Part shown: in pieces, positions 48,448-57,808 of the stretch | Layout of the letters: each line of letters opens with the position of its first letter | Position numbering within the stretch: the first letter of the stretch is position 1 | From: Candidatus Binatia bacterium | GTDB lineage: Bacteria; Desulfobacterota; Binatia; Bin18 | Assembly (NCBI GenBank): GCA_022820725.1 | Contig: JAJEFA010000014.1 | Span: 62,001 to 126,000, forward strand | Direction of reading: 5' to 3' | DNA: 64,000 bases | Position numbers and translations under genes: made by a program | The notes under the pieces: generated by a model | Seen by the model: the letters and a program-made list of their open reading frames with translations, nothing else | Databases searched by the model: none | What the model was told of the DNA's origin: nothing

Positions 48448-51144
48448 TTATGCATCTTTTTCAATCAGCTCATACACCTTTTGGAGGGCTTCATCCAGGC
48501 GCTTCGGATCTTTTCCGCCAGCCTGAGCAAAATCGGGCCGTCCACCGCCGCCGCCGCCAACCAGCGGAGCGATCTCTTTGATAATCTTTCCGGCGTGATA
48601 TTGCGGCACCAAATCCTTACTCACCGCAGCTAAGAGCGACACTTTCGCCCCGTTCGTTGCTCCGAGGACAACAACCGCAGGATGGTGTTTGTCGCGTAGC
48701 GTATCCGCCATCTCCCGGAGGGCTTTCTGATCCACGCCCTCAACCCGACTGGCGATCACATTGACTCCATTGGTCTGACGGACTTGGGAAGCAAGATCAT
48801 CACTTTGTGATCCGGCAAGTTGGCTCTGAAGTTGGTCAAGTTGTTTTTCAAGCTCGTGTTGCCGGCTCAGCAGTTTTTCCAAGCGTTCGAGCGCGTCCTC
48901 CTCAGAGCCCTTCAGGATACTGCCCATGTCCTTGAGCACACGCTCGCGTTGACGCACCCAGTACAGGGCGCCCTCACCCGTGACCGCCTCGACCCGTCGG
49001 ATACCGGACGCCACACCTGTCTCCGCTCTGAATTTGAACAGCCCCACGTCTCCGGTCCGACTCACGTGGGTTCCGCCACACAGCTCGGTTGAGAAATCTC
49101 CCATCCGTAACACCCGAACGATCTCGCCGTATTTCTCGCCAAAGAAAGCCAGCGCCCCCTTTTGGATCGCGTCGGTAAAAGACATTTCCTCACTCGTCAC
49201 CGCGGCATTTTCCCGAATATGGTGGTTCACCAGGTTTTCGATTTCATCCAGGACATCGTCCTTGACTGGACTGGTATGCGTAAAGTCGAAACGGAGCCGA
49301 TCCGGGGTGACCAGGGAGCCGGCCTGCCGGACGTGTGAGCCTAAAATCTCGCGTAGCGCGGAGTGCATGATGTGTGTTGCGGAATGATTCAAACGAATGG
49401 CCTCACGCCGCGGTGCGTCAATACTGAGCTGGACAGCATCCCCGGTCTGCACCGCGCCCTGCACTACCCGGCCCTTATGCACAATGAGTGCAGGCTGCGG
49501 TTTGAGCGTATCCAGCACCTCGATGAGATCGCCGCGGCTCGTTCGTATCGTCCCCGTATCTCCCACCTGTCCGCCGGACTCACCATAAAAGGGCGTCTCG
49601 GCAGTGATCAGATCAACCGCTTCCCCTTCGCCTACCGCGTCTGTTCGGGGCTGTCCGTCCACAAGCAGCACGCGCACCTCGGATTCGTGTTCGGCCTGAT
49701 AGTCACCAACAAAACTGGAATGCACATCCGAATCGGAGAGCCCGGTGCTGATAGAGACCGAACCCTTTTGCCCCTCACGCGCGCGGGCTCGCTGCTCTTC
49801 CAGAGCGGCCTGAAATTCATCGTGCTCGACGCTGAAGCCTTCGGACGACAGAAAATCCTCGGTCATATCCAGCGGGAAGCCGTAAGTATCGTACAACCGA
49901 AAGGCGGTTTCGCCGGACAGGGTTGCGGCGTTGCGCTGACGCAGATCGTGGATTTCTTGTTCGAGCAGGGCCAGACCCCTGTCCAAGGTTTCCGAGAAAC
50001 GGGTCTCCTCGTTGTGTATGACCTCAGTCAGATAGTTCCGCCGCTCAATCAGCTCGGGGTAGGCTGAGCCCAGGAGCTGGACCACGCTCCCGGCGACCTG
50101 AGAGAAAAACGTTCCCTCAAAGCCAAGGAGTCGCCCGTGGCGTAAGGCGCGGCGCATAATCCGCCGTAACACATAGCCCCGCCCCTCGTTGGTCGGGACC
50201 ACACCATCGGCAATGGCAAAGGCCGCCGTGCGCGCATGGTCGGCAATCACCCGAAACGACACGTCCTGTTCCCTCGTCTCGCCGTAGCGCTTGAAAGCAG
50301 AAACGTGTCCGGCTTTTGTGGATGATTGGAGGACACGTTTCTGCTTTTCGCCTAACCCTTCGGTAAAGGTAATGATGTCGCGCAGCAGATCGGAGTCATA
50401 ATTGCCCGGCACGTCCTGGAGGACAGAGACAATGCGCTCCAGGCCCATGCCCGTATCGACATGCGTCTCGGGCAGATCGTCCAGGGATTGATCCGCATTG
50501 CGGTTGTATTGGATGAACACCAGATTCCATAACTCAATATAGCGCGGACAGCCGCCGTTGACCGCACAGGTATGGCCCGGTGTATTGGCTAACTCGCAGG
50601 CCTGCGGGCCACGGTCAATATGGATTTCCGAGCACGGTCCACAGGGACCCGTCTCACCCATTTCCCAGAAATTGTCCTTTTCAGCAAAACGCAAGATCTG
50701 TTGCGGATCGATATCGGTTTGGGTCCGCCACCACTCATCGGCTTCGTCGTCTGTCGTATACACCGTTGCCCAAAGTTTCGGCTTGGGCAGCTTCCAGACC
50801 TCGGTCAGCAACTCCCAGGCCCAGCGGATGGCTTCCTTTTTGTAGTAATCGCCAAACGACCAGTTCCCCAGCATTTCGAAGAAGGTGTGGTGGTAGGTAT
50901 CGCGGCCTACTTCTTCCAGATCGTTATGCTTCCCGGAGACACGTAAACATTTTTGCGAATCGACCACACGCCGGTGGGTCGGCCGCTCAACCCCGAGAAA
51001 AATATTCTTGAACGGCACCATCCCGGCATTGGTGAACAGCAGCGTCGGATCATTGGCTGGAATCAAAGACGCACTCGGGACGATCTGATGACCCCGGTCG
51101 GCGAAGAATTGCAGGAAGCTGTTGCGTATCTCGTTCCCTGTCAT
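48448..51144 (-). CDS. alaS: alanyl-tRNA synthetase with inserted palindromic element
   Basis: 898 residues. Class II catalytic domain (NDPTLLFTNAGMVPFKNIFLG and GRGYVLRRIMRRALRHG), the editing domain with HxxxH in LNHSATHIMHSAL and CGGTHV, then a coiled coil and the C-terminal Gly-rich GGGGGGRPDFAQAGG. Residues about 266-284 (KRVLQSSTKAGHVSAF) come from palindromic element copy 14, placed between conserved parts just before RVIADHARTAAFAIADG, a loop region in other AlaRS. The enzyme is essential, so the insertion must be tolerated. GGAAAG precedes the ATG. Confidence 0.96.
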   Translation of the reverse strand: MTGNEIRNSFLQFFADRGHQIVPSASLIPANDPTLLFTNAGMVPFKNIFLGVERPTHRRVVDSQKCLRVSGKHNDLEEVGRDTYHHTFFEMLGNWSFGDYYKKEAIRWAWELLTEVWKLPKPKLWATVYTTDDEADEWWRTQTDIDPQQILRFAEKDNFWEMGETGPCGPCSEIHIDRGPQACELANTPGHTCAVNGGCPRYIELWNLVFIQYNRNADQSLDDLPETHVDTGMGLERIVSVLQDVPGNYDSDLLRDIITFTEGLGEKQKRVLQSSTKAGHVSAFKRYGETREQDVSFRVIADHARTAAFAIADGVVPTNEGRGYVLRRIMRRALRHGRLLGFEGTFFSQVAGSVVQLLGSAYPELIERRNYLTEVIHNEETRFSETLDRGLALLEQEIHDLRQRNAATLSGETAFRLYDTYGFPLDMTEDFLSSEGFSVEHDEFQAALEEQRARAREGQKGSVSISTGLSDSDVHSSFVGDYQAEHESEVRVLLVDGQPRTDAVGEGEAVDLITAETPFYGESGGQVGDTGTIRTSRGDLIEVLDTLKPQPALIVHKGRVVQGAVQTGDAVQLSIDAPRREAIRLNHSATHIMHSALREILGSHVRQAGSLVTPDRLRFDFTHTSPVKDDVLDEIENLVNHHIRENAAVTSEEMSFTDAIQKGALAFFGEKYGEIVRVLRMGDFSTELCGGTHVSRTGDVGLFKFRAETGVASGIRRVEAVTGEGALYWVRQRERVLKDMGSILKGSEEDALERLEKLLSRQHELEKQLDQLQSQLAGSQSDDLASQVRQTNGVNVIASRVEGVDQKALREMADTLRDKHHPAVVVLGATNGAKVSLLAAVSKDLVPQYHAGKIIKEIAPLVGGGGGGRPDFAQAGGKDPKRLDEALQKVYELIEKDA
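50293..50348 (+). repeat. palindromic element copy 14, in frame inside alaS
   Basis: Arms AAAGCAGAAACGTGTCC and GGACACGTTTCTGCTTT are perfect complements, with an arm sequence (GCAGAAAC) not seen in other copies. The core GGCTTTTGTGGATGATTGGA is a family core. Numbered 14 in my list; no copy 13 was retained. Confidence 0.93.
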
Positions 51145-51183
51145 GACGGTGACTCTTTCCGTTCGCTAGTCGTTATACGCCTC

Positions 51184-51238
51184 AATGAGTAAACAGGCCG
51201 GTCTCTCAATGTCTGTTGAAGGCACGTTTACTCATCTC
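51184..51238 (+). repeat. palindromic element copy 15, supplying the recX stop
   Basis: AATGAGTAAACAGGCC and GGCACGTTTACTCATC form the arms, with a diverged core. The TAA stop of recX (51228-51230) lies in the right arm (GAGTAAACG on the minus strand), so the last codons of recX are element-derived. It fills most of the recX-alaS gap. Confidence 0.82.
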
Positions 51239-51692
51239 TTCCTAGCACGCTTGCCGCAACACTGGCAGAGTATCCTCGTCGCAATAGAAATCGATATGCG
51301 CGGGCGCGTGTCTTGGGCTCTTCGAGTGCGGCAGCGGAGAAACGACGCTGGATAAGCTGCTCGGCGAGCTTGATCTCCACCGGTTCTTCCCACTCGTTCA
51401 GTGCGGTTGTAATCACATCGTCCGTAAGTCCTCGTTGCTGGAGTTTGGCCCACACCCCACACCGACCAAAGCCTTGCTTCTGAAACCGCTCAACCAGACC
51501 ACGCGCCAGGCGAGCATCGTTCAGATGGCCGCGCTCCCTCAGTGTGTCAACCGTCTCGGTTACGGCCTGTGACGTGAATCCCTTGAGCCGTAATTTCTCG
51601 TGTAAACGAGCCGCGCTGTAGTCGCCCCGCGCCAGGAGACTATAGGCATAGTGCAGCGGGGTCTGCTCAGAAGAGGAACGCGGATGACTCAT
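51228..51692 (-). CDS. recX: RecX regulatory protein
   Basis: 154 residues. RecX binds RecA filaments and limits their activity. The tandem three-helix repeats are visible: YAYSLLARGDYSAARLHEKLRLKGF, ARLARGLVERFQKQGFGRCGVWAKLQQRGL, and ARAYRFLLRRGYSASVAASVL. The C-terminus ends RDE followed by a stop inside palindromic element copy 15. The gene starts 18 bp after recA. Confidence 0.92.
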   Translation of the reverse strand: MSHPRSSSEQTPLHYAYSLLARGDYSAARLHEKLRLKGFTSQAVTETVDTLRERGHLNDARLARGLVERFQKQGFGRCGVWAKLQQRGLTDDVITTALNEWEEPVEIKLAEQLIQRRFSAAALEEPKTRARAYRFLLRRGYSASVAASVLGRDE

Positions 51693-51710
51693 AAGTAAAG
51701 GAATGCAACG

Positions 51711-52760
51711 CTAGGCGTTCTCAGTCACCTCTTCTTCTCCCACTGCGGCTTCGGCTCGAGGGGCGTTGAGACCAAACTTCTCCCGAACCTGATCCTCTAT
51801 CGTCGCGGACACCTCGGGGTGGTCTCGCAGATATTCTCTGGCATTCTCTCTACCCTGACCGATCCGCTCTCCAGCAAAAGAATACCAGGCGCCAGCCTTT
51901 TCAACGATATTGTTGTCCACGCCAATGTCGATCAGCTCACCCTCTTTGGATATTCCGCTTCCGTACAAAATATCGAATTCCGCTTCCTTGAACGGCGGTG
52001 CAACTTTATTTTTGACCACTTTGACCCGGGTGTGATTCCCAACCACTTGGGCGCCCTGCTTGATGGCGCCCGTACGGCGGATATCCATGCGGACGGAGGA
52101 ATAAAATTTGAGGGCGTTACCACCGGTTGTGGTCTCGGGACTGCCAAACATGACGCCGATCTTCATCCGGATTTGATTGATGAAGATAACCAGGGTGCGC
52201 GAGCGTGAGATCGTACTGACGAGTTTCCGGAGCGCTTGCGACATGAGCCTGGCCTGCAGGCCCATCTGCGGCTCACCCATATCGCCTTCGAGCTCAGAGC
52301 GGGGAACCAGGGCAGCCACAGAATCGACCACAATCACATCCAGCGCACCGCTTCTGACTAAGGTGTCCGTGATTTCGAGCGCCTGTTCACCGTTATCGGG
52401 CTGGGAGATCAACACCTCGTCAACTTTCACACCAAGTTTGCCGGCATAGCTCACGTCCAGGGCGTGTTCCGCGTCAATATAGGCGCAGGCACCATCCACT
52501 TTTTGCGCCTGAGCAACGACGTGCAGAGCGAGCGTGGTTTTCCCCGATGATTCAGGTCCGTAGATCTCGACCACACGTCCGCGCGGCAGGCCACCAATAC
52601 CAAGGGCGAGATCCAGGCCCAGCGAGCCGGTCGAAATCGAGGCGATGTTACGCGCGAGAGCATCCTCGCCGAGCTTCATGATCGAGCCCTTTCCAAACTG
52701 CTTTTCGATCTGACTGACCGCTAAGTCCAACGCTCGCTCACGATCTCTGTCTTCTGCCAT
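51711..52760 (-). CDS. recA: recombinase RecA
   Basis: 349 residues. Walker [16 protein letters not shown], loop regions [17 protein letters not shown], and the start [22 protein letters not shown] are canonical. RecA drives homologous recombination and SOS induction. AAGGAG precedes the ATG. I could not identify a convincing LexA box in the 10-bp gap to thpR, so the promoter may lie further upstream in the cinA-thpR-recA-recX transcript. Confidence 0.97.
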   Translation of the reverse strand: MAEDRDRERALDLAVSQIEKQFGKGSIMKLGEDALARNIASISTGSLGLDLALGIGGLPRGRVVEIYGPESSGKTTLALHVVAQAQKVDGACAYIDAEHALDVSYAGKLGVKVDEVLISQPDNGEQALEITDTLVRSGALDVIVVDSVAALVPRSELEGDMGEPQMGLQARLMSQALRKLVSTISRSRTLVIFINQIRMKIGVMFGSPETTTGGNALKFYSSVRMDIRRTGAIKQGAQVVGNHTRVKVVKNKVAPPFKEAEFDILYGSGISKEGELIDIGVDNNIVEKAGAWYSFAGERIGQGRENAREYLRDHPEVSATIEDQVREKFGLNAPRAEAAVGEEEVTENA

Positions 52761-52769
52761 ATACGCTCC

Positions 52770-53363
52770 TTACTGTTGTGGACGGTGGATTGATATACCT
52801 TGAACAGGATCCAGAGGGGTAGCGCCGAGTGGCGTATAGACTGCCCCGCCTGGTCTCAGGTCACTCTGATACAGGGTCACTTTGTCAATAAGACTCTCAC
52901 CAAAATTGTATTGGAGATACGTCTTCATCCCTCCCAGTACCTGACTCCAGCCACGCAGGGAGCGGACCCGGCCCAAGGTAATATGCGGGCGAAACGCGCG
53001 GTCCTCGGACGGAAAGCCACAGGAGCCGAGAGCCGACTCGATCTTTGTATGCAGCTCTTGTAGACCGTCACCGGTCAGACGAGCCCACAGCACCCGCGGT
53101 CGGGTAAGTGAAGGAAAAGCCCCGAGTCCTTGCGTTCGGACTCGGAACTGAGGGTGAAGCTTTACGGCTGCGCGCAATGCGGTCAGGGTGGGTGTAACGC
53201 GAGTCTGTTCGATATTCCCAAGAAACCGAAACGTCAGATGAAATCCCTGTGGTTTGACCCAGCGGATATCGCCTTGGGCCCTTTGGAGAGCGGATTGAAC
53301 TTTTGCCATTTCTTCGCTTACTGACGGGGCTAGATTAGCTGCGATGAAGGCGCGAATCAACAA
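52770..53363 (-). CDS. thpR: RNA 2',3'-cyclic phosphodiesterase / 2'-5' RNA ligase ThpR
   Basis: About 197 residues. The two catalytic H-x-T motifs are HLTF (GFHLTFRFLGNIE) and HITL (FRPHITLGRVR), typical of the 2H phosphoesterase family. A TTG start at 53361-53363 is preferred: AAGGAAAGAG lies about 10 nt upstream, and IRAFIAANL follows as in homologues. An ATG at 53429 would overlap cinA. The position between cinA and recA is common. Confidence 0.9.
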   Translation of the reverse strand: MLIRAFIAANLAPSVSEEMAKVQSALQRAQGDIRWVKPQGFHLTFRFLGNIEQTRVTPTLTALRAAVKLHPQFRVRTQGLGAFPSLTRPRVLWARLTGDGLQELHTKIESALGSCGFPSEDRAFRPHITLGRVRSLRGWSQVLGGMKTYLQYNFGESLIDKVTLYQSDLRPGGAVYTPLGATPLDPVQGISIHRPQQ

Positions 53364-53379
53364 GGGGTCATCTCTTTCC

Positions 53380-54663
53380 TTAGCGACGTATAAATCCTGA
53401 TTCTGCAATAGGAATTTCAAGAAGCGCACGCCGCACCCAGTCGAGACACAACTGAGAGGTCAAGGTTTTTATCCATTCCCGGTTGCCCCAGAGCTTGTAC
53501 TGCCGCGACACCAGCGTGCCATCCATAGCAAGTGCCAGGCAGGCGGTTCCAACCGGCTTGTCCGGGGTGCCGCCGTCTGGTCCGGCAATGCCTGTTACCG
53601 CGACACCAATATCGGTGCCCAGACGGGTACGGACGCCGCTGGCCATTTCCTTGACTGTCTCCTCGCTGACCGCGCCGTGCTGACTCAAGGTGTCGGGGTT
53701 GACATTGAGCAACTGGGTTTTTGCCTTGTCCGAATAAGCAATAATGCTGCCCAGGAAATAGTCCGAACTGCCCGGCACATTCGTCAGGCGATGGCTGCCC
53801 AAGCCTCCCGAGCACGCCTCAGCAAAACCGATCGTTTTCCCCTGCTCTTTGAGGAGCTGACCCACCACGCCTTCCATGCTGACATCCCCCTCGCCGTAGA
53901 CGTACGGGCCGATTTTCTCGCGCAGCCGCCGTGCCAGCGCTTCGACCCGTCGTTCAACCTCGCCCGCCTTCCCCCGGACAGTCACGCGCATGGAAATCTG
54001 GGGGAAATTGGCCCGAAAGGCCAGCTTCCCCTCGTCTTCAGCAACCACGCCGGACACCAGTTCGTCCAGTCCGGACTCACTAATACCGAAGGTCTGAAAC
54101 GTCCGGGTCAGAAAGACATCGCCCCCACCCCGCATTTCACCAAGCCAGGGGATGACGCTTGCTTCCATCATGGGTTTCATCTCGCGCGGGACCCCTGGAA
54201 GGACGATCAGATGCTTGTGACCGTGCGGGGTCTCCAGCGCTAGGCGGTAGCCCGGTGCCGTCCCGAGATGGTTGGGAATAATGGTTGCGCCGGCGGGGAA
54301 CTGAGCCTGCTTGAGATTATTCTCCGGCATGGTGCGGTTCAGCGAGGCAAAAATCCGCCGAATATTCTCAGCGACTTCTTCAGAGAAGGTCAACTCGACT
54401 CCGGCAACCTTGGCGACCAGTTCGGTCGTGAGATCATCCGCCGTGGGGCCAATGCCACCGGTGGAAATGATCACGTCGGCGTGCACCATGGCCTGTTCCC
54501 AGGCCCACACAATCCGCTCCGCCACATCGCCAACCGTGACAATCGAGGCAACGTCTAGCCCGGCTTCAATCAGCTTATCCGCAATATAGTTGGAGTTGGT
54601 ATCAACAACCTTGCCGGTCGTGATTTCATCCCCCGTGCTCAGAATAGCGGCCCGTTCAATCAT
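53380..54663 (-). CDS. cinA: CinA family nicotinamide-nucleotide amidohydrolase
   Basis: About 427 residues. The N-terminal molybdopterin-binding-like domain (AAILSTGDEITTGKVVDTNSNYIA, ISTGGIGPTADDLT) is fused to a C-terminal PncC domain (GFAEACSGGLGSHRLTNVPGSSDYFLGSIIAYSDKAK, GVAVTGIAGPDGGTPDKPVGTACLAL). The C-domain hydrolyses NMN to NaMN in pyridine nucleotide salvage; CinA is often linked to recA. GAGGGA lies just before the ATG at 54661-54663. Confidence 0.94.
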   Translation of the reverse strand: MIERAAILSTGDEITTGKVVDTNSNYIADKLIEAGLDVASIVTVGDVAERIVWAWEQAMVHADVIISTGGIGPTADDLTTELVAKVAGVELTFSEEVAENIRRIFASLNRTMPENNLKQAQFPAGATIIPNHLGTAPGYRLALETPHGHKHLIVLPGVPREMKPMMEASVIPWLGEMRGGGDVFLTRTFQTFGISESGLDELVSGVVAEDEGKLAFRANFPQISMRVTVRGKAGEVERRVEALARRLREKIGPYVYGEGDVSMEGVVGQLLKEQGKTIGFAEACSGGLGSHRLTNVPGSSDYFLGSIIAYSDKAKTQLLNVNPDTLSQHGAVSEETVKEMASGVRTRLGTDIGVAVTGIAGPDGGTPDKPVGTACLALAMDGTLVSRQYKLWGNREWIKTLTSQLCLDWVRRALLEIPIAESGFIRR

Positions 54664-54825
54664 AATCGTTCCCTCACGCAGACTGGCTCCTGACTGGCGG
54701 TCTCGGTAAGCGATGCACACAGCGCCAACGAGAGATTGAGCGTATCAAACAGGTCGGAGAGAAAAAAGGCGAGCGCCAGGAACCCGGATATGGGTCATCC
54801 CTCACATGGACGAACGGAACAGTTC

Positions 54826-56070
54826 CTATCCTAACTGTTTCTCCAATTCAGGCCGAAAATCCGGGTGGGCGATTTGGATGAGGGCTTCGGCCCGCCCGCG
54901 GAGGTCTTTGCCCTTCATGCGGGCGATGCCGTATTCGGTCACGATATAGTCGGTACAAAAGCGGGGCGTGGTGACAACGGCGCCGGTGGCCAGGCTGGCA
55001 ACGATCTTTGAGCGCTTGCCGTCTTCGGTCGTTGACGGCAACGCAATGATGGACACGCCGTCCTCGGCCAGCGCCGCGGCCTCCACATAGTCGAGGCTGC
55101 CGCCGACACCGCTGATCTGTACCGGTCCAATGGTCTCGCCATTGCTCTGGCCGTGCAGGTCGATTTCCACGGCGGAATTGATGGAGACGAAGCGCGGCAG
55201 CTTTGCCAGCTCCAGAATATTGTGGGTGACATCGACGGTCGCCATTTCCACGAGCGGATTACGACCGCAAAAATCAAAGAACTCCTGGTCACCGGCAAGC
55301 TCGCCGGTGAGAATCTTGGGGGTGTGTTTCACTTGATCCAGAAACTGGATCAGCCCCTGTGACAGCATGCCCGAGTAGAGGTTCACCCCTCGTTTGTCTG
55401 CCAATCGGCCCAGCACCGCATCGGGGACGGAACCTATACCGAGTTGCACCCAAGCCAAGTCAGGAACCAGGTCGAGAACATAATCGACGATTTTGGCGTC
55501 ACGCTCGCTTTGGTGGGGCGAACGATAGGTCCCGAGAGGTTCGGAAGACTCTATGGCAAAATCAATTTTCTCAACCGGTACCCGGCTCTGGCCGTGCGTT
55601 GCCGGCATATGAGTGTTTATCTCAGCGATCACCATTTTCGCGCTATCGATGAAGTCTTGATAGATACTGACCGAAATCCCCAAGCTGACCGTTCCATCCT
55701 GATCGGGCGGCGAGACTTGCGCCACGACGACATCCGGCTTGATGATCCCGTTCTTGTGCACAATGCGGGTGATCTCGCTAAACCGCATGGGGGCAAAGCC
55801 AATCTTGCGCGGGTCGTTTTCTTTGAACAGCCGTCGAAGTTGGGGCGCAGCTTGCCAGGTCACGTAGCGGAAGTTCGTTCCCAATCCATTTTCCAGAAAG
55901 GGATATTTTCCAAACGCCAGCCCGGAATACACGGTCAGGTTGCTGAAGCGCTCGACCTCGTGCTGGAAAGCCGTATAGAAGGTCGTCGGTTCGACGCAAC
56001 TGTGGGGGAAAATCGCAATGCTGCCGTCTGGGATGACTTGTACGGCTTCGTTCGGGGTAACAATCTTCAT
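54826..56070 (-). CDS. acetyl-CoA hydrolase/transferase family protein
   Basis: 414 residues, in the Cat1/4-hydroxybutyrate CoA-transferase family. The N-terminal part (NEAVQVIPDGSIAIFPHSCVEP) and the C-terminal part (GGSLDYVEAAALAEDGVSIIALPSTTEDGKRSKIV, TDYIVTEYGIARMKGKDLRGRAEALIQIAHPDFR) are typical. The active Glu is probably in the GELAGDQEFFDF region; this is not certain. Moves CoA between acetate or another short acid and an acyl-CoA. It is 15 bp downstream of the zinc dehydrogenase gene on the same strand. Confidence 0.88.
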   Translation of the reverse strand: MKIVTPNEAVQVIPDGSIAIFPHSCVEPTTFYTAFQHEVERFSNLTVYSGLAFGKYPFLENGLGTNFRYVTWQAAPQLRRLFKENDPRKIGFAPMRFSEITRIVHKNGIIKPDVVVAQVSPPDQDGTVSLGISVSIYQDFIDSAKMVIAEINTHMPATHGQSRVPVEKIDFAIESSEPLGTYRSPHQSERDAKIVDYVLDLVPDLAWVQLGIGSVPDAVLGRLADKRGVNLYSGMLSQGLIQFLDQVKHTPKILTGELAGDQEFFDFCGRNPLVEMATVDVTHNILELAKLPRFVSINSAVEIDLHGQSNGETIGPVQISGVGGSLDYVEAAALAEDGVSIIALPSTTEDGKRSKIVASLATGAVVTTPRFCTDYIVTEYGIARMKGKDLRGRAEALIQIAHPDFRPELEKQLG

Positions 56071-56085
56071 GGCAGCCTTTCGCCC

Positions 56086-57111
56086 TCAGGGTACGACTTC
56101 GTATTTGATCCCCTCACCACGCTGCATACGATCGAATGCCTGACAGAGGTCAACCAGAGGGTAGCGACCGCTAATCAGGTACTCGGTTGGCATCTGCCCG
56201 GATATGAGCAATTCGGACGCTTTCCGTACGGAGGCCGGGTTAAAGTGAAAGGGGCTCGACAGACGAATCTGATCGTAGTGCAGCCGAGTTGCGTCCAGCG
56301 AAACCTTGGTTCCCTGCGGGCAGCCGCCAAAGAGAACGACCTGGCCGCCGGGACGAGCAAAAAACAGGGATTCCTCCCAAACGCTCGGCTGGGCCGTACA
56401 CTCAATGACTAGGTCAGCCCCCCGGCCCCCTGTGGCCTCCAAGACTTCTTCCCGGGCCTCCTCAGCCGGACGGGCAATCACGCGGTAGGCGCCAAGTTCG
56501 CCCGCAACTCTGGCCCGATCCGGGTTTCTGGCTACCATATAGACGCGCTCCAGACCAAACATTTTCAAGAGGATGAGGTGCAACAGCCCAAAGCCACCTG
56601 CGCCAATAATCACTACCGTGTCTTCGGACGTGAACGTCACCTGCTGTAATCCAAAGACCACGCACGACACGGGCTCCAACAACGCGGCTTCGACAAAAGG
56701 CAGGCTTTTTGGCTTCTGGAACATATTGGATCTGACAATCCGACCGGGAAGGCTGACATATTCCGCATAACCGCCAAATGCCATGGTCGTCATGAGTGAC
56801 GTACACAGGTTTTCTTGATCATGCTGACAATAAAAACAGCGGCCGCACGGGCCGGTTGGCGCAAGCATAACGGCGTCGCCCTCGCGGAAGTTTGTGACCT
56901 GCGACCCGCACGCAGTAATCGTTCCAGAGTATTCATGGCCAAAACGGATCGGCGGGGGCATCTTGGGATGGCCACGCAAAAAGGCCTTGAGATCCGTTCC
57001 GCAGGTCAAGGCAGACTCAACCTTCAGCACGACATCTTCGGGGCCCGGTTCCGGTACGGGTAATTCCTGACAGGCAATCTTCCCTGGGCCAAGCAATAAC
57101 ATCGCCTGCAT
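56086..57111 (-). CDS. zinc-dependent medium-chain alcohol/polyol dehydrogenase
   Basis: About 341 residues. Catalytic zinc ligands lie in LTCGTDLKAFL and FGHEYSGTI, and the structural zinc site is CGRCFYCQHDQENLC. The NAD-binding GxGxxG is GAGGFGLLHLILL. It resembles threonine/sorbitol dehydrogenases, but the substrate is unknown. Start MQAMLLLGPGKIAC is chosen because codons upstream to 57264 pass through palindromic element copy 16 and have no family similarity. It is cotranscribed with the downstream CoA-transferase gene. Confidence 0.9.
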   Translation of the reverse strand: MQAMLLLGPGKIACQELPVPEPGPEDVVLKVESALTCGTDLKAFLRGHPKMPPPIRFGHEYSGTITACGSQVTNFREGDAVMLAPTGPCGRCFYCQHDQENLCTSLMTTMAFGGYAEYVSLPGRIVRSNMFQKPKSLPFVEAALLEPVSCVVFGLQQVTFTSEDTVVIIGAGGFGLLHLILLKMFGLERVYMVARNPDRARVAGELGAYRVIARPAEEAREEVLEATGGRGADLVIECTAQPSVWEESLFFARPGGQVVLFGGCPQGTKVSLDATRLHYDQIRLSSPFHFNPASVRKASELLISGQMPTEYLISGRYPLVDLCQAFDRMQRGEGIKYEVVP

Positions 57112-57137
57112 AGTCGTCACTTTCTTTTCCTCGCCGC

Positions 57138-57193
57138 AAAGAGGAAATATGTCCAGCTTTTGTAAATGATTGGAGGGCATGTTTCCTCTTTTC
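57138..57193 (+). repeat. palindromic element copy 16
   Basis: AAAGAGGAAATATGTCC and GGGCATGTTTCCTCTTT pair with G-U tolerance, core AGCTTTTGTAAATGATTGGA. It lies between the stop of the CxxC protein gene and the start of the dehydrogenase gene; its right arm ends at the stop codon of the former. Confidence 0.88.
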
Positions 57194-57752
57194 ACCATAG
57201 CAAGGGGCGGACATGAAAATGATAATGATCCGGAATCTGTCGCATATTGTGGTCGAACATCCACTTCGGGAATTTCCCGGTATACTTTTGTTCGGCCACG
57301 AGATTGAGGGCGTTTTCCATAAACGCGACCTCTTCCGGACGCACATCAACGCGGTGCTCGCCAAGGACCGCGATAGGCACCTCACAGGAATCGCAGTCGA
57401 GGATGGTAAAACGGAGGGGAGCGTAAAACTCGGCATACCACTGCGTATAATGGGCCATCTCACACAGGTCGCACATCCGATCGGTTGGCATTGTTCCTAC
57501 TGGGGAGGGTTGAGAGTCACGCGGTCGGACTTTACCGTTCTGTTGCTGCGCTGTCACAAAATTCAGGACCTTCTCCATGTAGGCGAGGTCTTCTGCACGA
57601 ATATCATCAAGCAGGGTTTCTACCGTCACCGTCAACGGGGCTCCAGCTTCTCGGCCGATAAGGGTAAAAGCGAGTGGATAGTGAAATATCACGAGCGGCT
57701 GTGTTTCCCCTTGAGGGGCGCCTTGTGAGAGCCACACTGGATGGTCAGCCAC
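57192..57752 (-). CDS. unknown protein with internal duplication and two CxxC motifs
   Basis: 186 residues, no family recognised. The two halves are alike: DIRAEDLAYMEKVLNFVTAQ in the first half and DVRPEEVAFMENALNLVAEQ in the second, preceded by similar beta segments (FHYPLAFTLIG and FYAPLRFTILD). CDLC and CDSC between them could bind zinc or an iron-sulfur centre. The C-terminus ends DHYHFHVRPLLW. Upstream is the divergent CoA-transferase gene; downstream are the dehydrogenase and CoA-transferase, so a metabolic or cofactor role is possible. Confidence 0.8.
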   Translation of the reverse strand: MADHPVWLSQGAPQGETQPLVIFHYPLAFTLIGREAGAPLTVTVETLLDDIRAEDLAYMEKVLNFVTAQQQNGKVRPRDSQPSPVGTMPTDRMCDLCEMAHYTQWYAEFYAPLRFTILDCDSCEVPIAVLGEHRVDVRPEEVAFMENALNLVAEQKYTGKFPKWMFDHNMRQIPDHYHFHVRPLLW

Positions 57753-57808
57753 TGGTTATCCTTCCTGTACGCTTATATTGCACTCACTCCGACGGCGCCC
57801 TCCCTCTT

